In this document: piece by piece, positions 1 through 8,544 of the stretch
How the letters are laid out: every line of letters begins with the position of its first letter
Position numbering within the stretch: position 1 is the first letter of the stretch
Source: Nesterenkonia sandarakina
GTDB taxonomy: Bacteria > Actinomycetota > Actinomycetes > Actinomycetales > Micrococcaceae
NCBI RefSeq assembly: GCF_003003175.1
Contig: NZ_PVTY01000014.1
Coordinates: 32,001-96,000 of the forward strand
Length of the DNA: 64,000 nt
Reading direction: 5' to 3'
The notes under the pieces: model-generated
Told to the model about the DNA's origin: nothing
What the model saw: only the letters and a program-made list of their open reading frames with translations
Databases searched by the model: none
Made by a program: the position numbers and the translations under genes

Positions 1-1008
1 GTAGGTCAGGGACTCCACCGCGGGGTGACCGAGCAGCCGCCGGTAGTGCGCCTCGACCTCTTCGGCCTGGCGCGCCTCGCCCTCCTCGGTGGAGGGCCAC
101 TGCTCGGCTGAGACCTGCCAGTCGTTGAGGTCTGAGATGTGTTCGGGCACCGGGGTGCCGGAGAGGATCGTGGTCTCGGTGAAGTGGATCGGGATGTTGT
201 AGCGCGAGAAGCGCTCGAGCACGGTCAGCGTCTTCTCCTCGCCCCACGCGCCCTGGTGCATGTGGGACTGCAGGCCCAGCCGGTCGATCTGGATCCCCGC
301 CTCCAGTGCTGCCTCGATGAGGCATTCGTAGGCGGTGGACATGTCAAAGTCGTTGAGCAGCAGCGTGATGTTCGGGTTCGCCGCCCGCGCCTCCTCGAAG
401 GCCAGCCGCATCATGGCGATCCGCCCCTTCTCCCGGGCCAGCGTGGTGACCCCGTTGGGCTCCGCCGTGAACACCGGCATGATGACGACCTCGTTGATGG
501 CGTCCCAGGTGTCGATCACCCCGGCGAAGTCCTGCACGTCGCGGCGGATCCGCGCGCGCAGCGCCCGGTCGATCTCCTCGACCTCCATGCCGCGCAGCCA
601 CGGCGCGGTCAGCGTGTGCCACAGCAGCGGGTGTCCCTTCACGCCCACCCCGCGGTCCTTGAACCAGTGCGCGGCGGCGAGCAGCTCCGCGGTCTTCGGC
701 TCGCCGCGGACCGGTTCGAACTGGCCCCAGTAGAAGGGCAGCGTGGCCTTGTTGAACAGCGCCGTCCAGCGCTGCGCGAACTCGGCGTCGGCAGCCTCGT
801 CCTGTGAGCGTCCGTTGATCCAGTCGATGAGCTCGAACCCGATGCACCCGAATCCGAAGGCATGATCCCGCTGCCGCACCAGGACGTCACGACCGGCGAG
901 CGGGGCGCCGTCTGCCCCGGTCAGGGTGACCGTCGCCTGGGCCCGACGGTGGGAGAGGCTGGGGTCATGGCCGAGGGAGGATCCTGGCGGGCTGAAGAGC
1001 GAGGTCAT
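1..1008 (-). CDS. GH10 family endo-1,4-beta-xylanase-like protein (C-terminus cut by window edge)
   Basis: The reading frame is open from an ATG at 1008 to the window edge (336 codons, no stop). Family 10 glycoside hydrolase motifs are visible: GHPLLWHT, WDAINE (general acid/base Glu), LGLQSHMH and IHFTETT (nucleophile Glu). An N-terminal beta-rich stretch (TVTLTGADGAPLAGRDV) leading into AFGFG is typical of GH10 relatives. The usual FN...ENxMKW segment reads FNKATLPFYWGQFEP, so the substrate-binding region is divergent. No signal peptide is visible, so the enzyme would act on imported xylo-oligosaccharides or another beta-glycan inside the cell. It lies 42 bases downstream of the trkA-like gene on the same strand. 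The start is uncertain because no strong ribosome-binding site precedes it. Fold is confident, substrate is not. Confidence 0.82.
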   Translation of the reverse strand, partial: MTSLFSPPGSSLGHDPSLSHRRAQATVTLTGADGAPLAGRDVLVRQRDHAFGFGCIGFELIDWINGRSQDEAADAEFAQRWTALFNKATLPFYWGQFEPVRGEPKTAELLAAAHWFKDRGVGVKGHPLLWHTLTAPWLRGMEVEEIDRALRARIRRDVQDFAGVIDTWDAINEVVIMPVFTAEPNGVTTLAREKGRIAMMRLAFEEARAANPNITLLLNDFDMSTAYECLIEAALEAGIQIDRLGLQSHMHQGAWGEEKTLTVLERFSRYNIPIHFTETTILSGTPVPEHISDLNDWQVSAEQWPSTEEGEARQAEEVEAHYRRLLGHPAVESLTY

Positions 1009-1050
1009 GGCTGAAGTCTGCCATGTCCCTGTGATCCAGCGCACAGCGTC

Positions 1051-1749
1051 TCATCGGATCCGCCTGAACCCCTCGGTCTTCTTCGCGGGCCCGGAGACCA
1101 GGATGATGTCGTCGGCGGCCAGCACCGTCTGAGCCGTCGCCGGCTCCCAGCCGCCACGGGCGTGCTTCACGGCGGTGATCGTGACCCCGTGGCGCCGGCG
1201 CACGTCGAGCGCGCCCAGCTCCCGGCCCAGGATGCCCTGGTGCGGGGTGGTCTTGGCCAGGGCGTAGTCCTCGTCGATCAGGATGTAGTCCTGCAGGCTG
1301 CCGCGCACCATATGCGCCACCCGGCGGCCCATGTCCTGCTCCGGGAAGACGATGTGGCGCACCCCGAGCTGCTCCAGGATCGCCCGGTGCGGCTCGCTGA
1401 CCGCCTTGGCCCACAGCTCGGGGATGTCGAACTGCAGCATCAGGGAGGTGGCCAGGATGCTGGCCTCGAGGTTGGAGGCGATGGCGACGACGACGTGGTC
1501 GAACTCGTCCACGGCGAGCTGTCGCATCGCCTCCTCGCTGGTCACATCGGCGGCGGCCACGTGGGTGAGCCGCCCGTTGAGCGACTGCACCACGGATTCG
1601 TCGCGGTCGACCCCGAGCACCTCGGTGCCGTGGGCCATCAGCTCCAGCGCCAGCGCCCGGCCGAACCGGCCCAGCCCGATCACTGCGACCGAGTCGGGAC
1701 CGGCGACATCACCGGGGTCGGTTCCTCCGAAGAGCTTGAAATTAGCCAA
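1051..1749 (-). CDS. ktrA: TrkA/KtrA-family potassium uptake regulatory subunit
   Basis: A 232-residue cytoplasmic RCK protein that gates a KtrB/TrkH potassium channel by binding nucleotide. The N-terminal Rossmann motif VIGLGRFGRALA is followed by the acidic end of strand 2 (GVDRD), and a C-terminal TrkA_C-like half ends near ILVSGPAKK. I place the start at a TTG at 1749, which overlaps the trkH stop by eight bases and is preceded by AGGAAAGG at good spacing. The upstream in-frame ATG would contain this ribosome-binding site. Length fits KtrA, about half of the duplicated TrkA of E. coli. Translationally coupled to the upstream gene. Confidence 0.9.
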   Translation of the reverse strand: MANFKLFGGTDPGDVAGPDSVAVIGLGRFGRALALELMAHGTEVLGVDRDESVVQSLNGRLTHVAAADVTSEEAMRQLAVDEFDHVVVAIASNLEASILATSLMLQFDIPELWAKAVSEPHRAILEQLGVRHIVFPEQDMGRRVAHMVRGSLQDYILIDEDYALAKTTPHQGILGRELGALDVRRRHGVTITAVKHARGGWEPATAQTVLAADDIILVSGPAKKTEGFRRIR

Positions 1750-3103
1750 TGATCGGCCTTTCCTTGGGAAGTTCATACATGGTGCGGCGCTCACGCAGCG
1801 CGAGCGCCGAGGCGAAGGTGATCGGTCCGACACGTCCGATGAACATCAGCAGCACCAGCAGCAGCTGTCCGGTCACCGGAAGCTCGGCGGTGATCCCGGT
1901 GGACAGGCCCACGGTGGCGAACGCCGAGACGGTCTCGAAGAGCACCTGATCCAGGGGCAGCCCGCTCAGGTGCATCAGCGCGCCGGTGACCACACCGATC
2001 AGTCCCCCGGCGAGCACGACGACGGCGATGGCCTGCCGGTGCACGGCCCGTGAGAGCCGCTTGCCGAAGATGTTCACGGCGGTGTCTCCGCGCAGTTCGG
2101 TGTAGACGATGAAGAGCAGCACCGCAAAGGTGGTGACCTTGATCCCGCCCGCGGTCCCGGCAGGTGCGCCGCCGATGAACATCAGCAGGTCCATTCCCAG
2201 CCAGGTGGTCGGCTCCATCGCCGAGATGTCGAGGCTGTTGAACCCGGCTGTGCGCGTCTGCACCGACTGGAAGAAGCTGGCGAGCAGCTTCTCCGGCGCC
2301 GAGAGCGGACCCAGGGTCGCGGGATTGGACCATTCCAGCACCAGGACCATCCCGGTGCCCAGCACCAGCAGCACGCTGGTGGCCCAGAGCACGATCCGGG
2401 TGTGCATCGACCACAGTCGCGGGGTCCGGAATCGGCGCCGCAGCTGCAGGATCACCGGGAAGCCGAGTCCGCCGAGGATGATCGCCGCGGAGAGGCCCAG
2501 TCCGACGACGGGGTCGGCGACGAACCCCATCATGGAGTCGCTGTAGAGCGCGAAACCGGCGTTGTTGAAGGCTGAGACGGAGTGGAAGACGCCGTGCCAG
2601 ATCGCCTCTCCCGGGCTCATCTCGTAGCTGAGGTGGAACCGCAGCGACAGGATGATCGCAAGCGCGATCTCGATGATCAGGGAGATCTTGATGATGCCCA
2701 GGATCAGGGAGCGCAGGTCTGCCAGCCCGAGGCTCTTGGCCTCGGCGGCGGCCAGGAGCTTCGAGCGCAGCGAGAGCCGGCCCAGCACGATCAGTCCCAC
2801 CACGGTCGCGAAGGTCATCACGCCGAATCCGCCGAGCTGGATCAGCACCAGGATGATGATCTGCCCGAACGTGGAGAAGTGGGTGCCGGTGTCCACCACG
2901 GTCAGCCCGGTGACGCACAGGGCCGAGGTCGCGGTGAAGAGCGCGTGGATGAGGTCGGTCTCCTGCCCCGGCGCGGTGGCGGCGGGGAGGAGCAGAAGCC
3001 CGGTTCCAGCGGCGGTCGCCAGCAGGAAGCCGAGAAAGATGAGCTGCACCGGTCGGATCCGGCGGAGCAGCACCCGCTGACCAGCGGGCCCAGGTTGATT
3101 CAC
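1742..3103 (-). CDS. ktrB: TrkH/KtrB-family potassium uptake membrane subunit
   Basis: A 453-residue integral membrane protein with the four-fold pore-loop architecture of the Trk/Ktr/HKT family. Hydrophobic segments run from LIFLGFLLATAAG through to FIGRVGPITFASALAL. Selectivity-filter-type loops are visible (SALCVTGLTV, NNAGFALYS, RTAGFNSLD, ATVGLSTG). It moves K+ (often with Na+ coupling) and pairs with the RCK subunit immediately downstream. The GTG start at 3103 is the only sensible one. The gene overlaps the next by eight bases. Upstream lies an inverted repeat that may be regulatory. Confidence 0.92.
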   Translation of the reverse strand: MNQPGPAGQRVLLRRIRPVQLIFLGFLLATAAGTGLLLLPAATAPGQETDLIHALFTATSALCVTGLTVVDTGTHFSTFGQIIILVLIQLGGFGVMTFATVVGLIVLGRLSLRSKLLAAAEAKSLGLADLRSLILGIIKISLIIEIALAIILSLRFHLSYEMSPGEAIWHGVFHSVSAFNNAGFALYSDSMMGFVADPVVGLGLSAAIILGGLGFPVILQLRRRFRTPRLWSMHTRIVLWATSVLLVLGTGMVLVLEWSNPATLGPLSAPEKLLASFFQSVQTRTAGFNSLDISAMEPTTWLGMDLLMFIGGAPAGTAGGIKVTTFAVLLFIVYTELRGDTAVNIFGKRLSRAVHRQAIAVVVLAGGLIGVVTGALMHLSGLPLDQVLFETVSAFATVGLSTGITAELPVTGQLLLVLLMFIGRVGPITFASALALRERRTMYELPKERPIIG

Positions 3104-3135
3104 AAAGCTGAACTGTAGACCCGGGGTGGCCCGAC

Positions 3136-3165
3136 GACAAGCACTGACAGCAAGTGATGCTTGTC
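3136..3165. promoter_or_regulatory. Inverted repeat upstream of the potassium uptake operon
   Basis: Two perfect 8-base arms, GACAAGCA at 3136-3143 and TGCTTGTC at 3158-3165, separated by 14 bases. They lie 33 bases before the trkH-like GTG. This could be an operator or an RNA hairpin in the leader. Its function is inferred from position only. Confidence 0.4.
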
Positions 3166-3196
3166 ATCCGCGCAGATCACCAGGAGTGCATACAGA

Positions 3197-3245
3197 AAGA
3201 CCGGCCCCCCGGTCTCGCCGAAACGATTCCAGGGGGCCGGTCTTT
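3197..3245 (-). terminator. Intrinsic terminator after cspA
   Basis: GACCGGCCCCC pairs with GGGGGCCGGTC across a roughly 20-base loop. T-rich tails lie on both sides, so it can work in both directions. It lies downstream of cspA on the minus strand, before the potassium operon promoter region. Confidence 0.75.
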
Positions 3246-3321
3246 TGAGGTTCTGTTCATCGAACCCGAGATGCTCAGCGTCCGAAGGCTATGCAGCCGT
3301 CGTCGGCGAACTCAGTGAAGC

Positions 3322-3525
3322 TCAGAGAGGGTTGACGTTCTCAGCCTGAAGACCCTTGGGGCCGCGGGCGGTCTCGAACTCAACCTTCTGGTTCTCCTCG
3401 AGGGAACGGAAGCCGGAAGTGGTGATCGCGCTGAAGTGCACGAAGACATCGTCTGAACCGTCTTCGGGGGCAATGAAGCCGTAGCCCTTTTCAGCGTTGA
3501 ACCATTTAACTGTGCCTGTAGCCAT
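3322..3525 (-). CDS. cspA: Cold-shock protein, CspA family
   Basis: A 67-residue single cold-shock domain protein that binds single-stranded RNA and DNA and acts as an RNA chaperone. Both nucleic-acid-binding motifs are present: KGYGFI (RNP1-like) and VFVHFSAI (RNP2-like), after the standard [12 protein letters not shown] start. Length is exactly that of the major Csp class. The 180 bases upstream contain no gene and probably hold the promoter and a long leader, which is usual for cold-shock genes. It is monocistronic, followed by a strong terminator. Confidence 0.96.
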   Translation of the reverse strand: MATGTVKWFNAEKGYGFIAPEDGSDDVFVHFSAITTSGFRSLEENQKVEFETARGPKGLQAENVNPL

Positions 3526-3705
3526 GATGTTTCCTTAATATACTTGCTCTTGCTACGCATCGATCTCACGATGCATGTGCCGCGACCAACCTGGCAGGCC
3601 GATCGCGGTGACCACTGGACGACAACATAAGTGTCGAAGCCCGTGTGGTACTCCGCCAGCCTACGCTAATAATCCGCTGGGGTCACTACTGGTCTCGATG
3701 GCGCG
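3526..3705 (-). other. cspA upstream region, no gene seen
   Basis: A noncoding stretch between the cspA start and the end of the molybdopterin oxidoreductase gene. It is locally A/T-richer just before cspA (TTAATATACTTGCTC on the plus strand), consistent with promoter and leader. No specific RNA motif was recognised. Confidence 0.4.
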
Positions 3706-6099
3706 TCATTCGGCGCCGTCTGAGCCGGCCGATCCGTGCTGCCCCGCGCCCGATTCGGCAGCTGCTGCAGCGGGTGCCGGGGTGTGCGCCTCGAATCGGA
3801 CCATCATCGCCTTGAACCCGGGGGTGTTGGACTCCCGGGCGACGAGATTGCGGTGGGTCAGCGCGTTCGCCTCCGGGTAGTAGGCCGCCACACAGCCGCG
3901 GGCAGTCGGGTACGCCACCAGATGGAACCGCTCCGCGCGTCGCTCCTCGCCTTGGAACACCGAGACCACGTCGACCAGCTCCCGGTCCGCGAACCCGGTC
4001 GCGGCGAGGTCCTCCGGGTGGATCAGGATCACGCGGCGACCACCGGAGACTCCGCGGTAGCGGTCATCGAGGCCGTAGAAGGTGGTGTTGTACTGGTCGT
4101 GGGAGCGCATCGTCTGCAGCACCAGGTGCCCTTCAGGCGGGGTCAGGTACTCCAGGGCCCGCACCGTGAATCCGGCCAGGCCGTCAGCGGTGGCGAAGGA
4201 GCGGTGATCCCGGGGCGGGTTCGGCAGCACGAATCCGTGCTTGTCCCGGATCCTTCGATTGAAGTCCTCGGTCCCCTCGACCACCCGCGAGGCGTGGTCC
4301 CGGATGACGTCGTAGTCCTCGGCCATGGCCTGCCAGTCGACCACGTGCTCGGGTCCGAAGATCGCCTCGGCCATCCGGGCGATGATCACCGGCTCCGCCA
4401 GCAGGTGATCCGACACCGGCTCGAGCCGCCCCCGGGTGGAGCTGACCACCGACATGGAGTTCTCCACCGAGAGGAACTGGGCGCCGCCGGGGTGTTTGTC
4501 GTCCCGGTCGGAGCGGCCGAGCGTGGGCAGGATGAGCGAGGTCTGACCGTGGACCACATGGGAGCGGTTGGGCTTTGTGGAGATGTGCACGGTGAGCCCG
4601 GTGCGCTTGAGCCCGGCCTCCATCACCGCGGTGTCGGAGTTCGCCGCGGCGAGGTTTCCTCCCATGGAGACGAACACGTCGACGTCTCCGGCGTCCATCG
4701 CGGACATGCCGTTGGTGGAGTCGAAGCCGTGGGCGCGCGGGGAGCGGATGCCGAACTCGGCGTCGAGCCGGCGCAGGAAGGGTTCCGTGGGCCGCTCCCA
4801 GATGCCGAAGGTCCGGTCGCCCTGGACGTTGGAGTGCCCCCGCACCGGGCAGGCGCCCGCCCCCGGTTTGCCGAAGTTGCCCTGGAGCAGCAGCAGGTTG
4901 ACGATCTCCTTGATGGTGTCCACCGAGTGGGGCTGCTGGGTCAGACCCAGCGCCCAGCAGAAGATCGTCGCCTTCGATGCCGCCATCAGGTCGGCGATGT
5001 GCTCGATCTCGGCGCGCTGCAGCCCGGTGGCGGCTTCGATCTCGGCCCAGTCCAGGGTTGCGCGGGCCTGGCTGTACTCGGTGAAGCCCCTGGTCTTGGA
5101 CTCCACGAACTCCCGGTCCACCACGGAGCCTGGATTCTCCTGCTCCTTGCGCAGCAGCAGGTGGCCCAGCGCCTGGAACAGCGCCTGGTCTCCGCCGACC
5201 TTGATCTGCAGGAACTCATCGCTGATCTGCTCCCCGTCCCCGATGAGCCCCTTCGCGGTCTGCGGATCCTTGAACCGGAGCAGCCCCGCCTCGGGCAGCG
5301 GGTTCACCGAGACCACCTTGCCGCCGTTCTTCCGTGCCTGCGCCAGGGAGCCGAGCATCCGCGGGTGATTGGTGCCGGGGTTCTGCCCGACCACGAAGAT
5401 CAGCTCGGAGTGCTCGAGGTCCTTCAGCGAGACCGTGCCCTTGCCGATGCCGATGGTGGGGTTCAGCGCCGTCCCTGAGGATTCGTGGCACATGTTCGAG
5501 CAGTCTGGCAGGTTGTTGGTGCCCAGCGAGCGGGCGAGCAGCTGATACAGGAACGCCGTCTCGTTCGCGGTGCGCCCGGAGGTGTAGAACATGCACCGAT
5601 CCGGGGTCGTCGCCCGGACGTGGTCGCCGATGGTCTCGAAGGCCTCGGCCCAGCTGATCGGCCGGTAGTGGGTCTCTCCGGCGTGGATCATCATGGGATG
5701 GGTGATCCGCCCCGACTGGCCGAGCCAGTATTCGGTCTTGGTCTCAAGCTCCGCGATGGAGTGCTCGGCCCACCACTGCGGGGTGACCACCCGGGTGGTG
5801 GACTCCTCGGCGAGCGCCTTGGCGCCGTTCTCGCAGAACTCCACCGGCTTGCGCTTGGTCTCGGTCGGTTCGGGCCAGGCACAGCCGGGGCAGTCCACGC
5901 CGCCGGACTGGTTGACCCGGTACATGGCGCGCACGGTGCGCGAGAGCCCGCCCTGGGCCATCCCGCGAGAGAAGGACACCTCTACCGCCTTGAGTCCGGC
6001 CGCGTGGGTCTTCGGCTCGCTCACCTGCAACGAGTCCTCATCGATGTCCTCGAACTGCGCGGCATGGCCGCGGACTGATTCGTCGCGCATCTTGGTCAT
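3706..6099 (-). CDS. FdhF/YdeP-family molybdopterin oxidoreductase (formate dehydrogenase alpha-like)
   Basis: A 797-residue protein of the molybdopterin oxidoreductase superfamily, YdeP/FdhF-like branch. Cys70, Cys73 (CPGCAWPEP) and Cys89 (EFCENG) form a probable iron-sulfur site near the N-terminus. Further motifs are FYTSGRTANE, LPDCSNMCHESSG, VGQNPGTNHPRM and FWALG-type segments, and a C-terminal molybdopterin-dinucleotide-binding domain holds MRSHDQYNTTFYG. Family members are annotated as formate dehydrogenase alpha or as acid-resistance oxidoreductases, and the substrate cannot be read from sequence. The ATG at 6099 overlaps the fdhD stop (ATGA) and has GGAGGA upstream. A low-complexity Ala/Gly-rich tail ends the protein. 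No small electron-transfer subunit is adjacent. Confidence 0.9.
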   Translation of the reverse strand: MTKMRDESVRGHAAQFEDIDEDSLQVSEPKTHAAGLKAVEVSFSRGMAQGGLSRTVRAMYRVNQSGGVDCPGCAWPEPTETKRKPVEFCENGAKALAEESTTRVVTPQWWAEHSIAELETKTEYWLGQSGRITHPMMIHAGETHYRPISWAEAFETIGDHVRATTPDRCMFYTSGRTANETAFLYQLLARSLGTNNLPDCSNMCHESSGTALNPTIGIGKGTVSLKDLEHSELIFVVGQNPGTNHPRMLGSLAQARKNGGKVVSVNPLPEAGLLRFKDPQTAKGLIGDGEQISDEFLQIKVGGDQALFQALGHLLLRKEQENPGSVVDREFVESKTRGFTEYSQARATLDWAEIEAATGLQRAEIEHIADLMAASKATIFCWALGLTQQPHSVDTIKEIVNLLLLQGNFGKPGAGACPVRGHSNVQGDRTFGIWERPTEPFLRRLDAEFGIRSPRAHGFDSTNGMSAMDAGDVDVFVSMGGNLAAANSDTAVMEAGLKRTGLTVHISTKPNRSHVVHGQTSLILPTLGRSDRDDKHPGGAQFLSVENSMSVVSSTRGRLEPVSDHLLAEPVIIARMAEAIFGPEHVVDWQAMAEDYDVIRDHASRVVEGTEDFNRRIRDKHGFVLPNPPRDHRSFATADGLAGFTVRALEYLTPPEGHLVLQTMRSHDQYNTTFYGLDDRYRGVSGGRRVILIHPEDLAATGFADRELVDVVSVFQGEERRAERFHLVAYPTARGCVAAYYPEANALTHRNLVARESNTPGFKAMMVRFEAHTPAPAAAAAESGAGQHGSAGSDGAE

Positions 6100-6932
6100 G
6101 ACTGTTCGTCCTCCGTCTCGACGCGTTGGAAGTGGGTGTAGAGGTTGATGGAGCCGCCGCGGGAGAATCCGGCCAGGGTGAGCCCCGAGCGTTCGGCGAG
6201 GTCCACCGCCAACGACGACGGCGCCCCGACCGCGCTGAGCATCTCGATCCCCGCCAGGGCGGCCTTCTGCACGAGCTCGAAGGAGGCGCGGCCGGAGACC
6301 TGCAGCACGGTGCCGCTCAGCGGGAGCCGACCCTGGGTCAGCGCCCACCCGACCACCTTGTCCACCGCGTTGTGCCGGCCGACGTCTTCACGCAGACACA
6401 GCAGCTCGCCGTCGGCGTCGAAGAGTCCGGCGGCGTGGACTCCCCCGGTCTTGGCGAACAGCGTCTGCCGCTCGCGCATCAGCTCTGGAAGCTGCAGCAG
6501 CACGTCCGAGGTCAGGCGCAGCAGATCGGTCCGCTGCACCGGCAGGGTCTTCTCCACCGCGTCGATGGAGGTGGTGCCACAGATCCCGCAGGCCGAGGTG
6601 GTGAGCACGTTGCGGGTGCGCAGCAGCGAGGTCGGCGGCAGCGCGGGGTCCAGCTCGGCGTCGATGACGTTATAGGTCTGGTTTCCGTGCTCGTCCGTGC
6701 CGGCGCAGTAGCGCAGGCTGCGCAGGTGCTCCTGGGAGCTGATGATGCCCTCGGCGACCAGGAAGCCGGCGACGAGCTCGAAGTCGTGCCCCGGGGTCCG
6801 CATGGTCACGGTGAAGGACTCCCCCGCCAGACGCAGCTCCAGCGGCTCTTCGACGGCGAGCAGATCGCCCTTGCTCCGTGACCCGTCCCGGCGCAGGGTG
6901 ACCACGCGACGACGTTCGGTCAGACGTCCCAT
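6096..6932 (-). CDS. fdhD: Formate dehydrogenase accessory sulfurtransferase FdhD
   Basis: A 278-residue protein that passes sulfur from a cysteine desulfurase to the molybdenum cofactor of formate dehydrogenase-type enzymes. The diagnostic CGICG motif is at residues 115-119 (Cys115 and Cys118). MRTPGHDFELVAGFL and the VGRHNAVDKVVG and SGRASFELVQKA blocks are family signatures. It sits between moeA (13-base overlap) and the oxidoreductase (ATGA overlap), so the three are translationally coupled. This strongly suggests the oxidoreductase is its client. Confidence 0.95.
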   Translation of the reverse strand: MGRLTERRRVVTLRRDGSRSKGDLLAVEEPLELRLAGESFTVTMRTPGHDFELVAGFLVAEGIISSQEHLRSLRYCAGTDEHGNQTYNVIDAELDPALPPTSLLRTRNVLTTSACGICGTTSIDAVEKTLPVQRTDLLRLTSDVLLQLPELMRERQTLFAKTGGVHAAGLFDADGELLCLREDVGRHNAVDKVVGWALTQGRLPLSGTVLQVSGRASFELVQKAALAGIEMLSAVGAPSSLAVDLAERSGLTLAGFSRGGSINLYTHFQRVETEDEQS

Positions 6933-8164
6933 GCCAAGCCCTCCTGGTGCTGCCCGGGCACCGGGAGACAGTCCACCGGCTCGCCGGGGGCGATTCCGGC
7001 GGCGGGCACGATCGCGAGCGCGTCGGCTTCAGCGAGTCCCCGCATCATGTGGGAGCGGCTGTGACCAGCGGGGATGACTCCCTGAGCTCCCTGACGCACG
7101 GGCAGCAGCCGGGTGCCGCGGCGAGCCCCGCTCAGCTGCGCCCCGGCCGTGCGACGCAGCGTGGGGGTGCGGGATCCATGGTCGATCCCGCGCAGCGCGC
7201 GCAGCAGCGGCACTCCGAGTGCGCTCAGCGCCGAGAACCCTGCGAGCGGGTTCCCCGGCAGGCCGAGCAGATACAGCGGCCCCTCGCGGCGGGGCAGCCG
7301 GGCCAGGAGCACCGGGTGCCCTGGGCGCATGTCCACGGAATCCACCTCCAGCTCGGCGCCCAGCATCTGAAGGGCAGGTCTGAGCGCATCGGCGCGCGAG
7401 TGGGCGGTGCCTCCGCTGGTGATGATCAGGTCCGCCGCGCCGGTGGCCGAGATCTGCCGGAGCGCCTCGGCGAGCTCCTCGGGGTCGTCGCCCAGCCGCT
7501 GGGAGTCCACGGTTCCGGCGCCCATCTCGCGGAGCATCGGCGGCAGCGCCAGGCCGAAGACGTCCCGGACCTGGCCCGGCGCGGGGGTTCCGCGGGTGAT
7601 GACCTCTGCCCCGGTGAGCAGCAGCTGCACCCGGGGCCGTGGGATGACCCGGAGGTGGTCGTGTCCGGCGACGGCGGCCACGGCTGCTCGTGCCGGGGTG
7701 AGCACCACCCCTGCCGGGATCAGCTGGTCCTGGGCGCGGCATTCGGCTCCGGCGTGGCGGACGTTGCGCTGGGGTGCGGTGTCCGGGCTGGTGCTGATGG
7801 CCTGCAGCTCGGAGCCCGCGGTGATGCCGTGCTCGGTGCGCAGGACCGCATGCGTGCCTTCCGGCACGGGGGATCCGGTGAGCACCTCGGTGGCCTCACC
7901 GGGGCGCAGCGGGGCCGGCCGGATCGCGGGGCTGCGGGGGCTCTCGGGCCGGAGCGACCAGCGCGGAGCACCGTCGGGGTGTGGCAGCGGGTCCGCGGCC
8001 AGCGCCCATCCGTCCATCGCGGACGTCGAGACATGGGGGATGTCCTGCTGAGCATGCACCGGGTCCACGAGCACGCTCCCGATGGCGTCCGGAACGCGCA
8101 GCTGAGCCGGGGGCAGGGCGGTGAGCGCGGCTGCCCGGTGACGGGCCTGGGTCAGTGTCATCAT
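6920..8164 (-). CDS. moeA: Molybdopterin molybdotransferase MoeA
   Basis: A 414-residue cytoplasmic enzyme that inserts molybdate into adenylylated molybdopterin. Recognisable blocks are HVSTSAMDGWAL near the N-terminus, ITSGGTAHSRADALRPAL in the MoCF-like domain, and LLGLPGNPLAGFSAL. The start is placed at the ATG at 8164, just before the MTLTQARHRA sequence. The open frame extends further upstream, but that part is the out-of-frame shadow of the DUF6457 gene. It shares 13 bases with fdhD and follows the DUF6457 gene closely. Confidence 0.93.
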   Translation of the reverse strand: MMTLTQARHRAAALTALPPAQLRVPDAIGSVLVDPVHAQQDIPHVSTSAMDGWALAADPLPHPDGAPRWSLRPESPRSPAIRPAPLRPGEATEVLTGSPVPEGTHAVLRTEHGITAGSELQAISTSPDTAPQRNVRHAGAECRAQDQLIPAGVVLTPARAAVAAVAGHDHLRVIPRPRVQLLLTGAEVITRGTPAPGQVRDVFGLALPPMLREMGAGTVDSQRLGDDPEELAEALRQISATGAADLIITSGGTAHSRADALRPALQMLGAELEVDSVDMRPGHPVLLARLPRREGPLYLLGLPGNPLAGFSALSALGVPLLRALRGIDHGSRTPTLRRTAGAQLSGARRGTRLLPVRQGAQGVIPAGHSRSHMMRGLAEADALAIVPAAGIAPGEPVDCLPVPGQHQEGLAWDV

Positions 8165-8181
8165 CTCGGCGCGGGTCGTAC

Positions 8182-8496
8182 TCAGCCGACGGCCTCGGAC
8201 CGGCGCTCGAGCAGCTGTTCGGCGACCCGCGAGGCGGCCCGGGAGGCTGTCTGGAGGTCTGCCTGTCCGCTGGCCTCGGCGAGCCCGGCGACGTAGCCGA
8301 TGAGGTAGGTGGTCACCGGAGCGGCGGGACGGACCACGGTGTGCGCCGCCTGGCCGGCGAGGGCGAGCACGGCGTCGATGTCGATCTCGACGCCGTCGAC
8401 CTCGAGATGGTGGGCGAGCTCCTTGATCCACAGCTCGATGGATTCATGCGGGTCCCTCGATGCTGGTTCCTGCGGGTCAGTGGGTTCTGCAGTCAT
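8182..8496 (-). CDS. DUF6457 domain protein of the molybdenum cofactor cluster
   Basis: A 104-residue, mostly helical acidic protein with no membrane segment. LWIKELAHHLEV and the VVRPAAPVTTYLIGYVAGLA segment match a small actinobacterial family usually found beside or fused to MobA. The gene is 17 bases upstream of moeA and about 50 bases downstream of mobA on the same strand. The biochemical role is unknown. Context suggests it assists molybdenum cofactor or formate dehydrogenase maturation. Confidence 0.75.
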   Translation of the reverse strand: MTAEPTDPQEPASRDPHESIELWIKELAHHLEVDGVEIDIDAVLALAGQAAHTVVRPAAPVTTYLIGYVAGLAEASGQADLQTASRAASRVAEQLLERRSEAVG

Positions 8497-8544
8497 TCCG
8501 GCTCCTTCGTTGGCGCTGTCTCCAGAATCTCACAACCGGGCGGA

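Noticed and set aside
1749..1833. Upstream in-frame ATGs for the trkA-like gene
   Set aside because: They lie inside the trkH coding end, and the best ribosome-binding site precedes the TTG at 1749 instead.
3736..5478. Long plus-strand open frame (580 residues) opposite the molybdopterin oxidoreductase
   Set aside because: It is rich in Arg, His, Gly and Val with no recognised domain. The opposite strand has complete family motifs, so this is a high-GC shadow.
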